From Lingula anatina (taxonomy: Eukaryota > Brachiopoda > Lingulata > Lingulida > Lingulidae), in the NCBI RefSeq assembly GCF_001039355.2, contig NW_019775435.1, forward strand, positions 153,327 to 217,326: a DNA stretch of 64,000 nucleotides, in the 5' to 3' direction. Made by a program: the position numbers and the translations under genes. This document shows positions 32,751 to 44,282 of the stretch, piece by piece. The notes under the pieces were generated by a model, which worked only from the letters and a program-made list of their open reading frames with translations, searched no databases and was not told where the DNA came from. The stretch's first letter is position 1; each line of letters begins with the position of its first letter.

Positions 32751-35700
32751 AACCATGTTTTTCATTGATTATTTATCACATGAAGTGCTCGTGTTTCCTG
32801 TCTCTGTAGGCCTATTAAGGTGTTTTTTGTGTGTGTCGCGCTGCAGAGTTGTACTTATATCTGTCACCGACGTGTCCACGTGGCTGCAAGCCTAGCTAGG
32901 CTGGCGTTCAAGCCCCAATCCCCTGCTCGAGGTTAGAATATTCACTGAAATTAAACCTCTTCCACTAACCCCTCCCCCTCCCTGCAACTGCTGTCTGTCT
33001 GTCTGTCTGTCAATTTAAGTGTCCAGTCCTCATAGAAGATTACCATATCATATGCATGCTGTCCCCCACGTCTTTCAATTCATTTCTATTAAGTTTTACG
33101 AAAACCTTTACATGTATCAAGTGACATACCTAGGATACTAAGTGGATATACCAAGTGATATACCAAGGGGGCGGGGGCGCTTTTGTTGAGCAAATAGCAA
33201 ACAGAAGAAGAGGACAGTTTTGCTGTAACATGTAGAGTACGAGGAAGTGGCTTGGTTTTGTCTCATTTTGCTTGTTTTACCTTTTTTTAGGGAAATGTGA
33301 AGGAAAGGGTAACTCTAAAGACTGGGGGTGGGGATGGGGTGTTTTACTGTGCCCTCTAGTTCCACATTTGCATATGTGTAGATGTGTGCCTAGAAGACTC
33401 AACTGCATAATTGCTTCGTTTATGGTGTCTAAAAATTAGTGTTTTTCATTGATTTTTGCATTGGCTTGTTCTGTAACGCTATCATCTGCTTGTGATAAGT
33501 ATTTCACTTTTATGTCCACCAGTTAATAGAATTGTCATTGAATGATTGCCTACTGAATACAATTTCATCTATTAAGCCGGTGTTTTTATAGATTATTTTG
33601 TTGTAGAGTAGTTTGCATTTGATCGACGACGTAATTTATTTGTCGTCGCACGTTTTATTTTACGTTGTCCGGTGACATGATTGTACGTTTAGCTTTTTAA
33701 TCGGCAAGTCAGCATGAAAAGCTCTTACTGAGGTTCCGCCATAGATCGACAGGATTGGTAGTTCGGTGGAAACCGTAGTCCGTTTTCTATTACTTTCTAC
33801 ATGTAACACTCGCCGCAGATATTGACCTCCATACAGGTAATAACCCTTACCTGTACTAGCCACATGAGACCTCAGACTTCCCAGGACTGTCATATCCCCC
33901 TCCAAAATAATAATAATAATAAAAATGATAAAATAAAAATAAAATCAAATAAAATGAAAAATAAATTAATTTATAAAACAATGCCACATATTAATCACAC
34001 GCCATTAAGTTCATGTACATGCCTTACGCATGCTTCACAGAATGCAAAGAAAATACAACCTTGAAAGACGCGCCAAAGCTACTGCGACATATAGGCTACC
34101 ACGAGCGTAGGCGGTAGGTTCGTTTCCTACGTAGCAGAATACACTGGCCTGCAGGTATGGTTTAGGTGCGTAATTTTGCCCGTATTTTCCAGGCTGTTGC
34201 GGATGACTGTTACAACACATTAATACATATTGGAACCTTTAACTTCTTCCCTGAACTAGTGGGCGTTTTTCATTGATTGTTTTGCACTTAGCTATAGATA
34301 ATTCTACCTCCGGTAGTCAACACTTTTTTTGTTTCAAAGGAATTGATGATTATTTTTCAATTTGCGCGATTCACAGCTGTCATGTTGTATACTGACGGTA
34401 AATTACTCATTTAGTATTTTCCTAATTGATTTCATCACACACGCGCGCACCCGAGCACGCACGCAAACACGCACGCACGGACGCCTCTAGTGTCACCTCC
34501 AAACCATAACAAATTTAAAATCAATTTTCTTGTGACAGGTTGCAAGCGCTAAATGATGACCCAAAGTAGTCTAATGATAATACCTCAACGGACGGGCAAA
34601 CACACACAGAGAGAGAGAATTACGTTGAATGCCATTTCAACGTACATCGATCGAAATATGGTCGCACGTGCTCTCTTGCAAAAGCACTCTTAGAGTTCGA
34701 AGGAGGTGACCAGCTTTGAATGAAAGTCACCAGGTGAATTCTCTCCTCGGAAGGTGGCGAGTAAACAAATACACCTGTGACAATCTAACTTCAAAGATCC
34801 CCACTTAAGCTGTCCGAATAATATGCATTAAACACGAGGTAAATTTTGCAAACATGCCCTTTCATTAGATGATAGTAAGCAAATAAACACGTTTTACTGT
34901 AAGTGCTGTAAGTGCAGGCAGTCATTTTAATTGATATTTGAAACAGCTCGCACACTAAATATTGATACTAATGATTTTACCATAATTTTGTTGAACTGAA
35001 TCACTGAGAAAGAGAGAGAGAGAGAGAGAGAGAGGTCGCACAGCATGCTTACTATCTAGAGGCAGCGCGGCAGACCGTTTCAAATGTATGGGACGGCCAG
35101 TACAACTTCCAGATTCAGATAAACACTCCACCATAAATGAACTATGAATCATGAGTTAGAAGATTTATTTGTGCTTCTACTGTTTACTAATTGTGTTAGA
35201 TTAATAAACGTAAATAAAATTGCCAACACGTAGTTTCCCGTGCTAATGGTCTTAAGTGATGAATACAGGTTTGATGTATCTGGCCATAGTTAATTAAATA
35301 AACGTGTCAATAATTTGTCAGTAATAATTTCGGCCTGACATTAAACGCAACAAAAGACAAAAGCAATTAAAATATCCCGTGCGGAAAAAATAGAAATAGG
35401 AATGGGAGTACGGCAAAAGAGGAAAAGGAAAGCCAAAGACGAGATCCACAGACAATATAAGAGAGAATATGAATGGCAGAAGAATGACTGAGATATACAG
35501 AAAGACACAGGATATTAGGCGTTTGGGGGCCAAAGCGGTTTACTCTGAGCCTCCTGTTATTTGATTGATTGATTGTCAATAATTTGACATTTACCTTCTA
35601 TAAGGCCAAGATAATTATTCTCAAACATGGATATAAGGAAAAACTAGACTTCTACAGTGGCATATACACGGACATAAAAGATGTCCAGAGAAATTCTTTG

Positions 35701-36412
35701 GTGATAGACAAGATTAATGCTAAATTAATATTTTTATAGATTTCCAGGTCGCTTCGGGTGAGGCATTTCAGACTGGATTGTGTTAGAGGAGACAAGGGGT
35801 TGCAAAACACAATATAATATGCGGGAAATTCTGGAAAATTACCAGTAATGTACAAATGATGTAGGCTTTGAAACTTTTCACCAAGCAAAGCATCCCTACG
35901 AAAGGAATTATGTCAAAGTTTCTAATTTTCATGTTAACAATCTTAATATACATTTTAAGGAAAATTTGGGAAAAAATGGCTTTATCAGAGACAAGGTTAT
36001 GAAATCAAAGACTGATATACATAGAAATTCCATTTGTTAATTTAAAAAACAGTTTGTAAACCAGACCATGGGTAGAATGGTACCACTTCAAGTGAAGAAG
36101 GAAGCAATGTTTCAAATATCTCAAAATTCTGGGTTAAGAATTCAAAATTGAATAGGTAAACTGAATATTTTTCGGCAAGCACGTTTTGGTAGCATTTATA
36201 AACGTTTTAGTGATGATTATAACTCACTTTGAATCATGAAACATCCATGAAACAGCTACGCTTCGCTTTTGTAACAATGAAGAGCGTCATCATCTTGATG
36301 ATGCTTTACAGTATGACAACAGTACAGTAAAAATGGTTGTTGGGTGAATCTTTTTATGTTCCAAAGCAAGTGACGGGAGGCAATCGTTAGAAGAAGGGAC
36401 GCCTTTACGGGT

Positions 36413-36457
<45 letters not shown>

Positions 36458-38617
36458 CTGAGTTTAAGGCACATGTAAGTACAACATATATTATTGAAAT
36501 CAGTTTTGTTTTAACAGGAAATAAACCCTTTATTATCGTTCTCGGGAAAATCAAGTGGAAATCGCTCAAACCCAGACCAACATGCAGTATAATAGAAACG
36601 CACTTTATGGCGACTTTTATCACGGGACCGTTTCCCTAGTGAAGAAAGATGCGCTTTTTTGCCGTAGAGAGGACGTGCTTTTTGTCACAAAAGTATATTA
36701 TTACCATGTAAATTTGGTCTTTAAAGTATTGTTTCAAAATAAATTGAATAAAATTAAAGTCAACAAATAAAACAAAGAACATAAATTGATTTTTTTTCTT
36801 CGTTTAATTTTATAAAATTCATCACAAACACTGTTTGATTAACAACTTCAAATTTCATTTCCCTGCAAATTAAAATGCTGTACTTTAAACAAGTTCAATT
36901 CTGCTCTGCCACTGGGACATGCTAGTCTAATACAAGTCAGTATTTATAATCACTTAAATATGAAAATAAATTACTAATTAGAATTAGTTCTATAAGTTCA
37001 CCATAACAATTTGCTGTAAGAATCATTGAGCAACAAAATCATAACAATTTCATCGCTTCAAAATTTGGCACTGGTATAAAGGAAATTTCTTTTTTTATTT
37101 GCAAGTTATTTGTATTCCAATAAGTAATGATAACCTGTAAAACATTCCTTATAATGTTCAATTACAACACTTGCACATTCAGCAATTCAAGTTTTAAAAT
37201 GTCTTTATCTAAGATTGTCTGATGATGAATACTGAGGAAAAATAGTTATAGTTAATGGGTGGCAGGTACACATAGGTTCACTGATGCTCCTTTCATAGAC
37301 TTTAACTATTCCTTTCAAAAATGAAAAAAAAAACTTCAAAAGAAAAGTGAAAAGTGGCGTCAAACAATGTTTCAAAATTAACATGAACTAGCCAAAATTT
37401 TTCTTTTTATAAATTGTTTCTGGTGATCACTCTACTTGAAATCTTCTAAGGTGATAAATTCATCACAATTCCCACTGAATAAGGTTCTATCTTCATAATT
37501 AAACTCTGTAACAGTTGAAATGTTATCATACCAATGTTATGGTATTCTAATTGATCTTCCTATATCTGCACTTTCCCTCTTTTGTAAAATTACACCTTAA
37601 ACAATATTACCCAAATGTCTGTTATTAACATTCACATATGTCATACACAGGCTTAATTTCACCATACATATGGCTTTAAATGGAGACAAATAATTCCCAA
37701 AATCTCTGTCATGAAAATTTGTTTGAGCTAATTCTGAAGTCATTTTTTATTTTGGTAAAAAGTTGTGGAGAAAAATATCTCAAACCTAAAAATCCCACTT
37801 TAACCCAACAACCATGTGCAGATAAAGTTTTACCGTAAAAGTGAAAAGAAATTTTTAATCAGATATTAAGTTGTGTGGTCAAAGTGCAAAAATAACATAC
37901 TCTATTCGTGCAGTAAAATTATTTTAAAAAATCGCGAAGTTTTTACATCAAAATTCAACACAAAGCCTCTCTTTCATGTTGACTGAATAGAATAATTATT
38001 ATAGATCACATACATCCTTAAGTTGATACTCGTGCTTCAGATTAAATAATGTCAAAAACATCTGTAAACTAACAGCTTGTGATTAGTAGAAGCATTTCTT
38101 GCAATTCACCCCAATGTCTCACACAACAGTGCTTCTGGGGACAGAGGTATATGCAAACAAATAATAATAAATAAATTACTGTAAAAAATTATCCCTGCGT
38201 ACTACATAATACAGTAAAATATCCTCAATTACCATTTTATCTTTGCCTCATTTTGCTCCTGAAAACTTTTTTCTCTTTGTGCCCCTCTCTTCTTTACAAA
38301 ATCATGGTCCCACCATGCCTTTCAATCAGCCGGCGTCCAATCTTTCTAGACATATTTTTCTTTTGATTTGATGCATGTCAAAGAACTTGTATTTTTTCTA
38401 AATTATTATCTCAAAATTGTCTCAAGGATTACAACCAATCTTTTGCTGAAAAAAGTCCTTAAAATATCACATTATTAGTGCTTTTGTTTTTGTATCCACA
38501 TGGCATCCTCCTTCTGGTCATGTTCTATAAACTCAATGCTCACTGGTTATCTCATTGGTCATCTTTTGTAAAATCAAAGTTCATTGGTCATCTCACTGGT
38601 CATCTTCAGCCTTGTCT
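32751..38617. other. Intergenic region and PHYH 3' UTR
   Basis: No conserved exon recognised in about 5.9 kb. It has (AG)n at about 35010-35033 and (AAT)n at 36415-36456. Bases from roughly 36800 to 38617 are AT-rich and probably include the PHYH 3' UTR; AATAAA on the minus strand occurs near 37745 among other places. A motif TCANTGGTCATCT is repeated several times at 38537-38610. Confidence 0.45.
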
Positions 38618-38671
38618 TTATAACTTACTTTGCACCCCCTTGACCAATCTGGCCTTCAGTGACCATATGTC
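38618..38671 (-). CDS. PHYH: PHYH last exon ending in SKL (PTS1)
   Basis: The 54-nt exon reads [17 protein letters not shown] then TAA (38618-38620). It follows TTTCT|GTAAGTG at 39050 in phase 0 and has the acceptor TCATTGTAG|GACATA. DIW-x3-ARLVKG matches the C-terminal end of vertebrate PHYH, which supports the exon. The final three residues, SKL, are the canonical PTS1. Confidence 0.9.
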   Translation of the reverse strand, partial: DIWSLKARLVKGVQSKL

Positions 38672-38788
38672 CTACAATGAAAATACTCACATTATAATAA
38701 AACATGTTCTCATTCTGAATAGTTACATTGCATTAGATATTTAAATTCCAAGAAATGGCTAGAATTACTCCTGTAAGGTGTATTAGAA

Positions 38789-38849
<61 letters not shown>

Positions 38850-41609
38850 TTTTTTCAATGTTTTACGCTTGAATAACTCGGAATCCAATCATGTTACTAG
38901 ATATAATTTATATTCAGGTGGCACCTCAAGGTTAAACCAAGGTTGTCCAAAATTATCATTTGTAATTCCCTACAAAATTTCATGGCATCCAAGCCATCAT
39001 ATTTCAAAAACATTTATAAAAATCCTTGTTTCTGACAGAATGCACTTACAGAAAACGTGACCTGCACGTCCTTTCCAAGTCTCCTCTCTGCAATCTTCTG
39101 GACCTCGTTAGCCAGCCCTGACTGACTGGTGCCTGTCACATCGATATACTCACAGTCAGAAGACGCATAGTGGCAGGAGATGGACTGGAAAGAATGAATA
39201 TAAAACACACTTAATAAAACACAAAAACCAAATGAGTCAGTAACTTTGATAAAAAAATCTATTTATGTCAGATTCAACATAAAAACTCACTTTTCTAAAC
39301 CCTTAACACAAACAGGTCTACTAATATTTATGTTAGATTCAACTTAAAAACTCACATTTCTAAATCCTTAACACAAACAGGTCTATTGACAACAGATTCA
39401 ACAAAAAAACTCACTTTCCTAAACCCTTTCGTCCTGTTCATTCCTGACCCATGGATAAGAAGCGGGTGGAAGAAAACAGTATCTCCTGGCGCCATCTCCA
39501 GGTGAACTCTGGGGTGATCTGGAGAATAGTCCTGAATACCATGATACATCTTGTTTACACCACCCTAGAGAGGAAAAATGTGAAAAAAAATTTTTTTTTT
39601 TGAATACTGATTCACAGGGCCGTTGTCTTTGATAATAATTTGATAATAATATTCACAAATGTGTATGTACAAATACATACCTACATGTGCCATAGCATAC
39701 AAAATACATGTACGTACATTAAAGAATTCAAACATCACATTTTTTTTCAGTATGAACAAAAACAGACTAAGATTAAAGAAGAAGAAGCTGAAGAAAAAAT
39801 CAGGCCCAGAAGTATATCAGATAAACACAGGGACATTCTCTTCACTAAGTGAGAAGCTCCCCATGTGCCGTGGCTTTTATATATAAACCCAAAGCAGGGT
39901 CCTAAAAATAATACACAGAATGACAAATAGATGGTGCCATACACAACATATCTGACAAGTACCTCCCACTTGGGATAATCATGCACCAGCAGCTCCCCCT
40001 TGTGGGTCCCAGGCAGCACCACCAGGCAGCCATTTTGGCGGTTGACAGGCTCCATGGCGGTCCACGAGCAGACAATCCTGTCGGCGGGACGGAAAGGGAA
40101 GTAGTGAAGGTCCTGATGCATTGGGTGTCTGGAGGATTTGGTGCCTTGAAGAATTTTAGATATTACATTATAATTACTCGGTTCATAATATGACAACGCA
40201 TGCACACACCTGCACATACAAAAATAAAACTAAAAAATATACATCAAAGACAAGACACAGCCATATGTTTATGTTTTCACTTGAAAGTTATTTAAATACA
40301 ATGCAAATCAATGTACGTAAATATGGCAGGTTATTTATTTATTTTTTTGTGGGGGGGGGGGGGATAAAAATGGTATTTTTTTTTACTCAAATATATATTT
40401 TTACCAGTTACATATAAAACAATGACATAATAACATGGCTGGATAGGTATGTAATATTAAATAAACATAATTTACATACGCAATCTCTGAATATGACTTA
40501 ATCTTATGCTGGTTAATCAGAAACTTGTTATGTTATATTGTTTGCCTTATCAGTTGGCAAAAATTTATAAATCTGTAAACAATCAAATCATCAGTTTGTC
40601 TGATCAGTTTAAAGATCAAATACCACTGATTTGAAATTCTGATCTAGACACTTGTACTAGTATGCAACATTTGATGACTGTTGCAAAATTCATAATTTAG
40701 AAAAAAAAAAAAAACACAAGGAATACATAAAGAACAATATAAAATTTCAAAATTTTGAAAATAAAATACACATATCAAGTCTGGAAATTATAAGCACACT
40801 TTCTTTCACCTGGGTCTGGAGGTTTGTTGATCAGCATAGTATGCATGGCCATTATGTTTGGTCCAAGGAATGCTTCAGCATACTTTGTTACCTGAAAATG
40901 TAAGGAATTTTTTTTAAAATCCCACATGAATATATTTCTGTTGTTATTATTAAGAGGGAACAGATACACCTTCAAAGTTTTTGACAATTCTTCAACTTGG
41001 TATCTGCTAAATGTTGCAACTTTTTTTTATAATTTCTAAATCTGATTCAATTTAAGTAGGAGTAGTCAGTAAATAAGCAAAAATAACAAAAATTCACCAT
41101 TTATTAACATGTGTAAACTACCTCGGGAAGAGAACAATAACTAAACAAGACAGGGTCCTCTTGAAAGTCCTGTAGTTTTGTGATAGCTTGCTCCCCAGGT
41201 ACAAACTCGGAACTTGCAATGGCCACATCCCTCATGATGGTAATATTGGGCACAATTACTTTCTTCTCACATATTTCTTGGAATCTTACTCTATAAAAAC
41301 AAATAAGTATTAGAGCCATCTTTATTTCTTATTATACTATAAAATAGAGATAAGGCTATGATGCTAATGAAATAACAAATATGTATAACATTATAAATTA
41401 GAATAGTATAAATTGACATTTAATTTTCAAAGTCAATTAGCATAATTTCAACAATGGTTGACTAAAAATGTCTTTAGTTAGTCAAAATGTTGCAATTTTA
41501 TGTAAATGCATAAACTGGCAAGTGACCCTTATTAAATACAGTATGTATATATTTGAAAATATCTAAAAGTCCTCTTTAAAGTTTCATTTATTGTACCTCT
41601 GAAGTATGC

Positions 41610-41655
<46 letters not shown>

Positions 41656-42693
41656 GATTTTAAAAATCTTTGGAATCTATAGCTCACCTGTACTTCTCTA
41701 GCTTGTCTTTACTGACTAATTTAGGGATAACAAGAAAGCCATTGTCTTCATAGAATTTCCTTTGAGCATCTGTTAATACTGAGTTTGGCAAGGTGTATCT
41801 GTAGTCCCCAACAGATGATTGTGAATAGAGCCCAGACGTAGGATGTAATACCTGGAAATCAAGAGGGCATAAATATAGGCATTAAAGCCCGATTCATTGA
41901 AGAAACGAGATGTTATATTTGAATATTTCCATATAAATAGTTAAAGATGTTTTCGTTTATGATAGATCCATATATTTTGATTTACCTGTTGACCATTTTG
42001 TCTGTTAACAACTGAAATACCTGTTCAGGTGAAGGTGTACCTCATTTTTTAAATTTTATTTTATGGGGGTGGTGGTGCTAAGAATATGCATGATGTACAA
42101 GGTATAAAAATCTATTTTGTTATTCTTGTATAAAATAATTTGAAAATGCAAATAAGACTCAAGATACCTCCTGTTTGAAACTGAAAACGTGAACAACTAA
42201 CATTTTTTTATCTCTTGACTTAATTGTGGCTCTAAAGTAAACCTGTGAGAAAGCACGTACATAAACGAACAGCTGTAGAAATGGAAATCCCAAATTTTAA
42301 AGGAGTTAGACAGTAAGAAGAACGATAAAAGACGGAAGTCTGAAAAGACAAGAAGTTCTACGTGACACAATAATTTATATGTCACGTATTACCGTATGTC
42401 ACTCGCCAGACAAAATTTTAATACAAAACTCGACTTGTTTCGTTCTTGAGCAAAGCTGGCTGCAGATATTGAAAAACTTTGACGATATACATGGTAGATC
42501 TAAATACAATCTACGTAGCTATTCCAACCTGCCTACTTACTGGGTTTGCTTCAGCTGGGTGCAAATTCCTCCGCACGCTCTTCAACTTGTCAGTGGCCAT
42601 ATCTGCGCTCACATCTCCTTCCAAAGTTTGCATTATACGGGCACTTTGCGGTAGCAGACTTTCAGATCTCATTTGATAAAAGAGTGGGATCAT
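38618..42693 (-). CDS. PHYH: Phytanoyl-CoA 2-hydroxylase, peroxisomal
   Basis: Eight exons join in phase to 362 residues: 42541-42693, 41688-41851, 41122-41290, 40810-40891, 39963-40144, 39415-39564, 39050-39184, 38618-38671. The enzyme is an Fe(II)/2-oxoglutarate dioxygenase that 2-hydroxylates phytanoyl-CoA in peroxisomal alpha-oxidation. Iron ligands are visible as H199 and D201 in [10 protein letters not shown] and H288 in LLIHGSG; R299 in GFRK is the 2-oxoglutarate contact. Blocks such as [30 protein letters not shown] and [15 protein letters not shown] match vertebrate PHYH closely. The first ATG (42693) has an in-frame TAA six bases upstream; internal ATGs at residues 8, 21 and 32 could also serve. 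The C-terminus is QSKL, a peroxisomal PTS1. Confidence 0.95.
39259..39430. repeat. Short tandem repeat including the PHYH exon-6 donor
   Basis: A unit of about 60-65 bases, AAAACTCAC...CTAAACCCTTAACACAAACAGGTCTA, occurs about three times. The copy at 39411-39430 contains the real donor (AGGAAA|GTGAGT on the minus strand); copies near 39284 and 39350 contain similar AGAAAAGTGAG-like sequences in the intron. Confidence 0.75.
39415..40144 (-). CDS. PHYH: PHYH catalytic core exons (39963-40144 and 39415-39564)
   Basis: These two exons carry both halves of the iron site. The first gives [18 protein letters not shown] and [14 protein letters not shown]; the second gives [28 protein letters not shown] and GFRK. 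Exon borders PDPG|TKSS, PKWE|GGVN and GFRK|SISC fall where the protein aligns without gap to the vertebrate enzyme. The intron after 39415 holds tandem repeats containing decoy donors. Confidence 0.95.
42541..42693 (-). CDS. PHYH: PHYH exon 1: divergent N-terminus
   Basis: The exon encodes 51 residues ending in HPAEANP before LHPTSG of exon 2. Vertebrate PHYH carries a cleavable PTS2 nonapeptide here. The nearest match is KLKSVRRNL, which has Asn where PTS2 needs His or Gln and Arg at another restricted position, so PTS2 function is unlikely. Donor CCCA|GTAAGT. Confidence 0.85.
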
Positions 42694-43559
42694 AATTTAA
42701 TATTTTTGTCTTTTTTAATTGTTTTGACAGAAAAGTTCACTAAATAACCCAAATAAAAATATGTAAAATTATGCTATTTTTCATATAATACCGTGTTTAT
42801 ATTGAGTTTTATGGCATTTTGACAGTAAAATTACACAGCCGAAATGAAATCCCGCATCCGGGCTCGCCATCTGCAGTAGCATCGAATAGCAACCAGGGAA
42901 TTGGAGGTTTGTGCAAATGTTTTAGATTTTATTGTGCATTTTATAACACATATTTACTACTTTGAATCGATTGCATTAGCGTTTGATCTTCACGAGGAGC
43001 ATAAACGTCAATTCAGTTAAACCATTTTTTCATAAGTCACTGGCTTACTTTCTTTTTAATTGTTAATTTAATCGATCATCGTTATCGAGCTGTCAGAAAT
43101 TAATGCCACAAAACTATTCAACCTCAGTGCACGTACTAGTGAAAACTGTGGTGACTTATACAATTATCTGGTCAAAAACGTAGCCCTAGGAGGGAAACGA
43201 CGGGTGGTGAGTACATGAACTTCCCACAAACGTGTTCTTAAAATTTTACACATTCTGCTATTATTTGGTATCTTGATTTTACTTAGGGATCATCCAATTT
43301 TATCAGAGGTCACCCAATTTTATCATGACATTTTTACAAGTGTACAAATCATATGCTTGGGGTGGGGGTAATTCCCTCTGTATGCTTTTGAAATATAATA
43401 TAAATGGTAATATTCACCCCAGGGTTTTGTTGGCAACAGTCAGCATTTTTAGATTTTCACCTTATACTGGGTACATGTACTCACTGAAGGGGTAGTTAAA
43501 GTGAAAGTGAAAGTCTTCGCTTTGTAGACTTGTGAAAATTATAAATATTTATAATCAAA
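42694..43559. promoter_or_regulatory. Divergent promoter region of PHYH and PTPDC1
   Basis: About 870 bases separate the two divergent start codons. A local GC-richer patch (about 42848-42905) contains GTAGCATCGAATAGCAAC (42876-42893), an imperfect match to the RFX X-box. A bidirectional promoter is inferred from the head-to-head layout. Non-coding first exons could also lie here. Confidence 0.45.
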
Positions 43560-43801
43560 ATGGATGACCTGAAAAACCTGTCCCTGCCAGGTAGGCCGCA
43601 GCATTCTCATTTTTAATACACTATTACAGGTACTTATTACATGTACAGTGCTTATAGTCTCAGTCAATTACTTTTTTGACAAAGTTTTCATAAACCCACA
43701 GTGAAACATATTTGGATAGTTATATAGATTTTTGCTACAGGATCAATATGCACCCTGGGTTTGAGAGGTCACCAGAAAATCACAACTATATGTATTATGT
43801 G

Positions 43802-43856
<55 letters not shown>

Positions 43857-44282
43857 TGCAGTACCAGTATCTGATAATAGTGTGTTTACAGTGGCCTCTG
43901 AAATTCAGGGTGATATTGAGGAAATGTCTTAGGAGGTCAGCTTAATGATGCTTTGGTGATGGGAATATATACTCTACTGTAGGTAGTTGTTTCATAAAAA
44001 TTCTCTTCTGGTGGACAATCCAATAAAAATGGATTGGAAGTTGTTCTAATTTTCATTTATAAATGTATTCCCCAGCTGACAATAACAGTAAAAAAAAAGA
44101 ACCTGGTGGCAACAGAAGTCTAGCAGTATCATCATGGGTTGTAGATGTGCTGGTTTCATGTTGGCACCCTAGACCTGTCATTGCCAGCTGGCACAGCATC
44201 ATGGACCCAGATTTCTCTGTCACCAATCCAGAGAATATTGACTGGGATGCAACGGATGAGGATACTGCAAATGCTCTGAAAG
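43560..44282 (+). CDS. PTPDC1: PTPDC1 exons 1-2 (43560-43590, 44076-44282): divergent N-terminus
   Basis: Exon 1 is 31 nt (MDDLKNLSLP plus one base) with CCAG|GTAGGC. Exon 2 encodes 69 residues including KKKEPGG, SSWVVDVLVSCWHPRPVI and PENIDWDATDEDTANALK. The phases fit (1 and 1). I do not recognise the N-terminal segment; it is unlike anything I know in vertebrate PTPDC1. An upstream ATG in exon 2's preceding intron (44063) would remove exon 1 but keep the frame, so an alternative start is possible. Confidence 0.7.

Larger units (their letters stand above)
5466..43856. repeat. Recurrent (AAT)n/(ATT)n microsatellites
   Basis: Runs of some 8 to 17 units occur at about 5466-5503, 7333-7366, 7600-7625, 27566-27606, 36415-36456, 41610-41656 and 43805-43856, all intronic or intergenic. 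Further simple repeats are (AC)n at 9838-9883 and 16080-16102, (CT)n at 10922-10970, (AG)n at 11661-11693 and (TG)n at 38793-38846. Confidence 0.9.

Noticed and set aside
35318-35888. Minus-strand frames of 70-78 codons
   Set aside because: Hydrophobic AT-rich chance frames with no splice context or recognisable domain.
38296-38362. Candidate last PHYH exon reading IGRRLIERHGG
   Set aside because: The upstream sequence is purine-rich without a proper acceptor and the phase does not fit. The exon at 38618-38671 matches PHYH far better.
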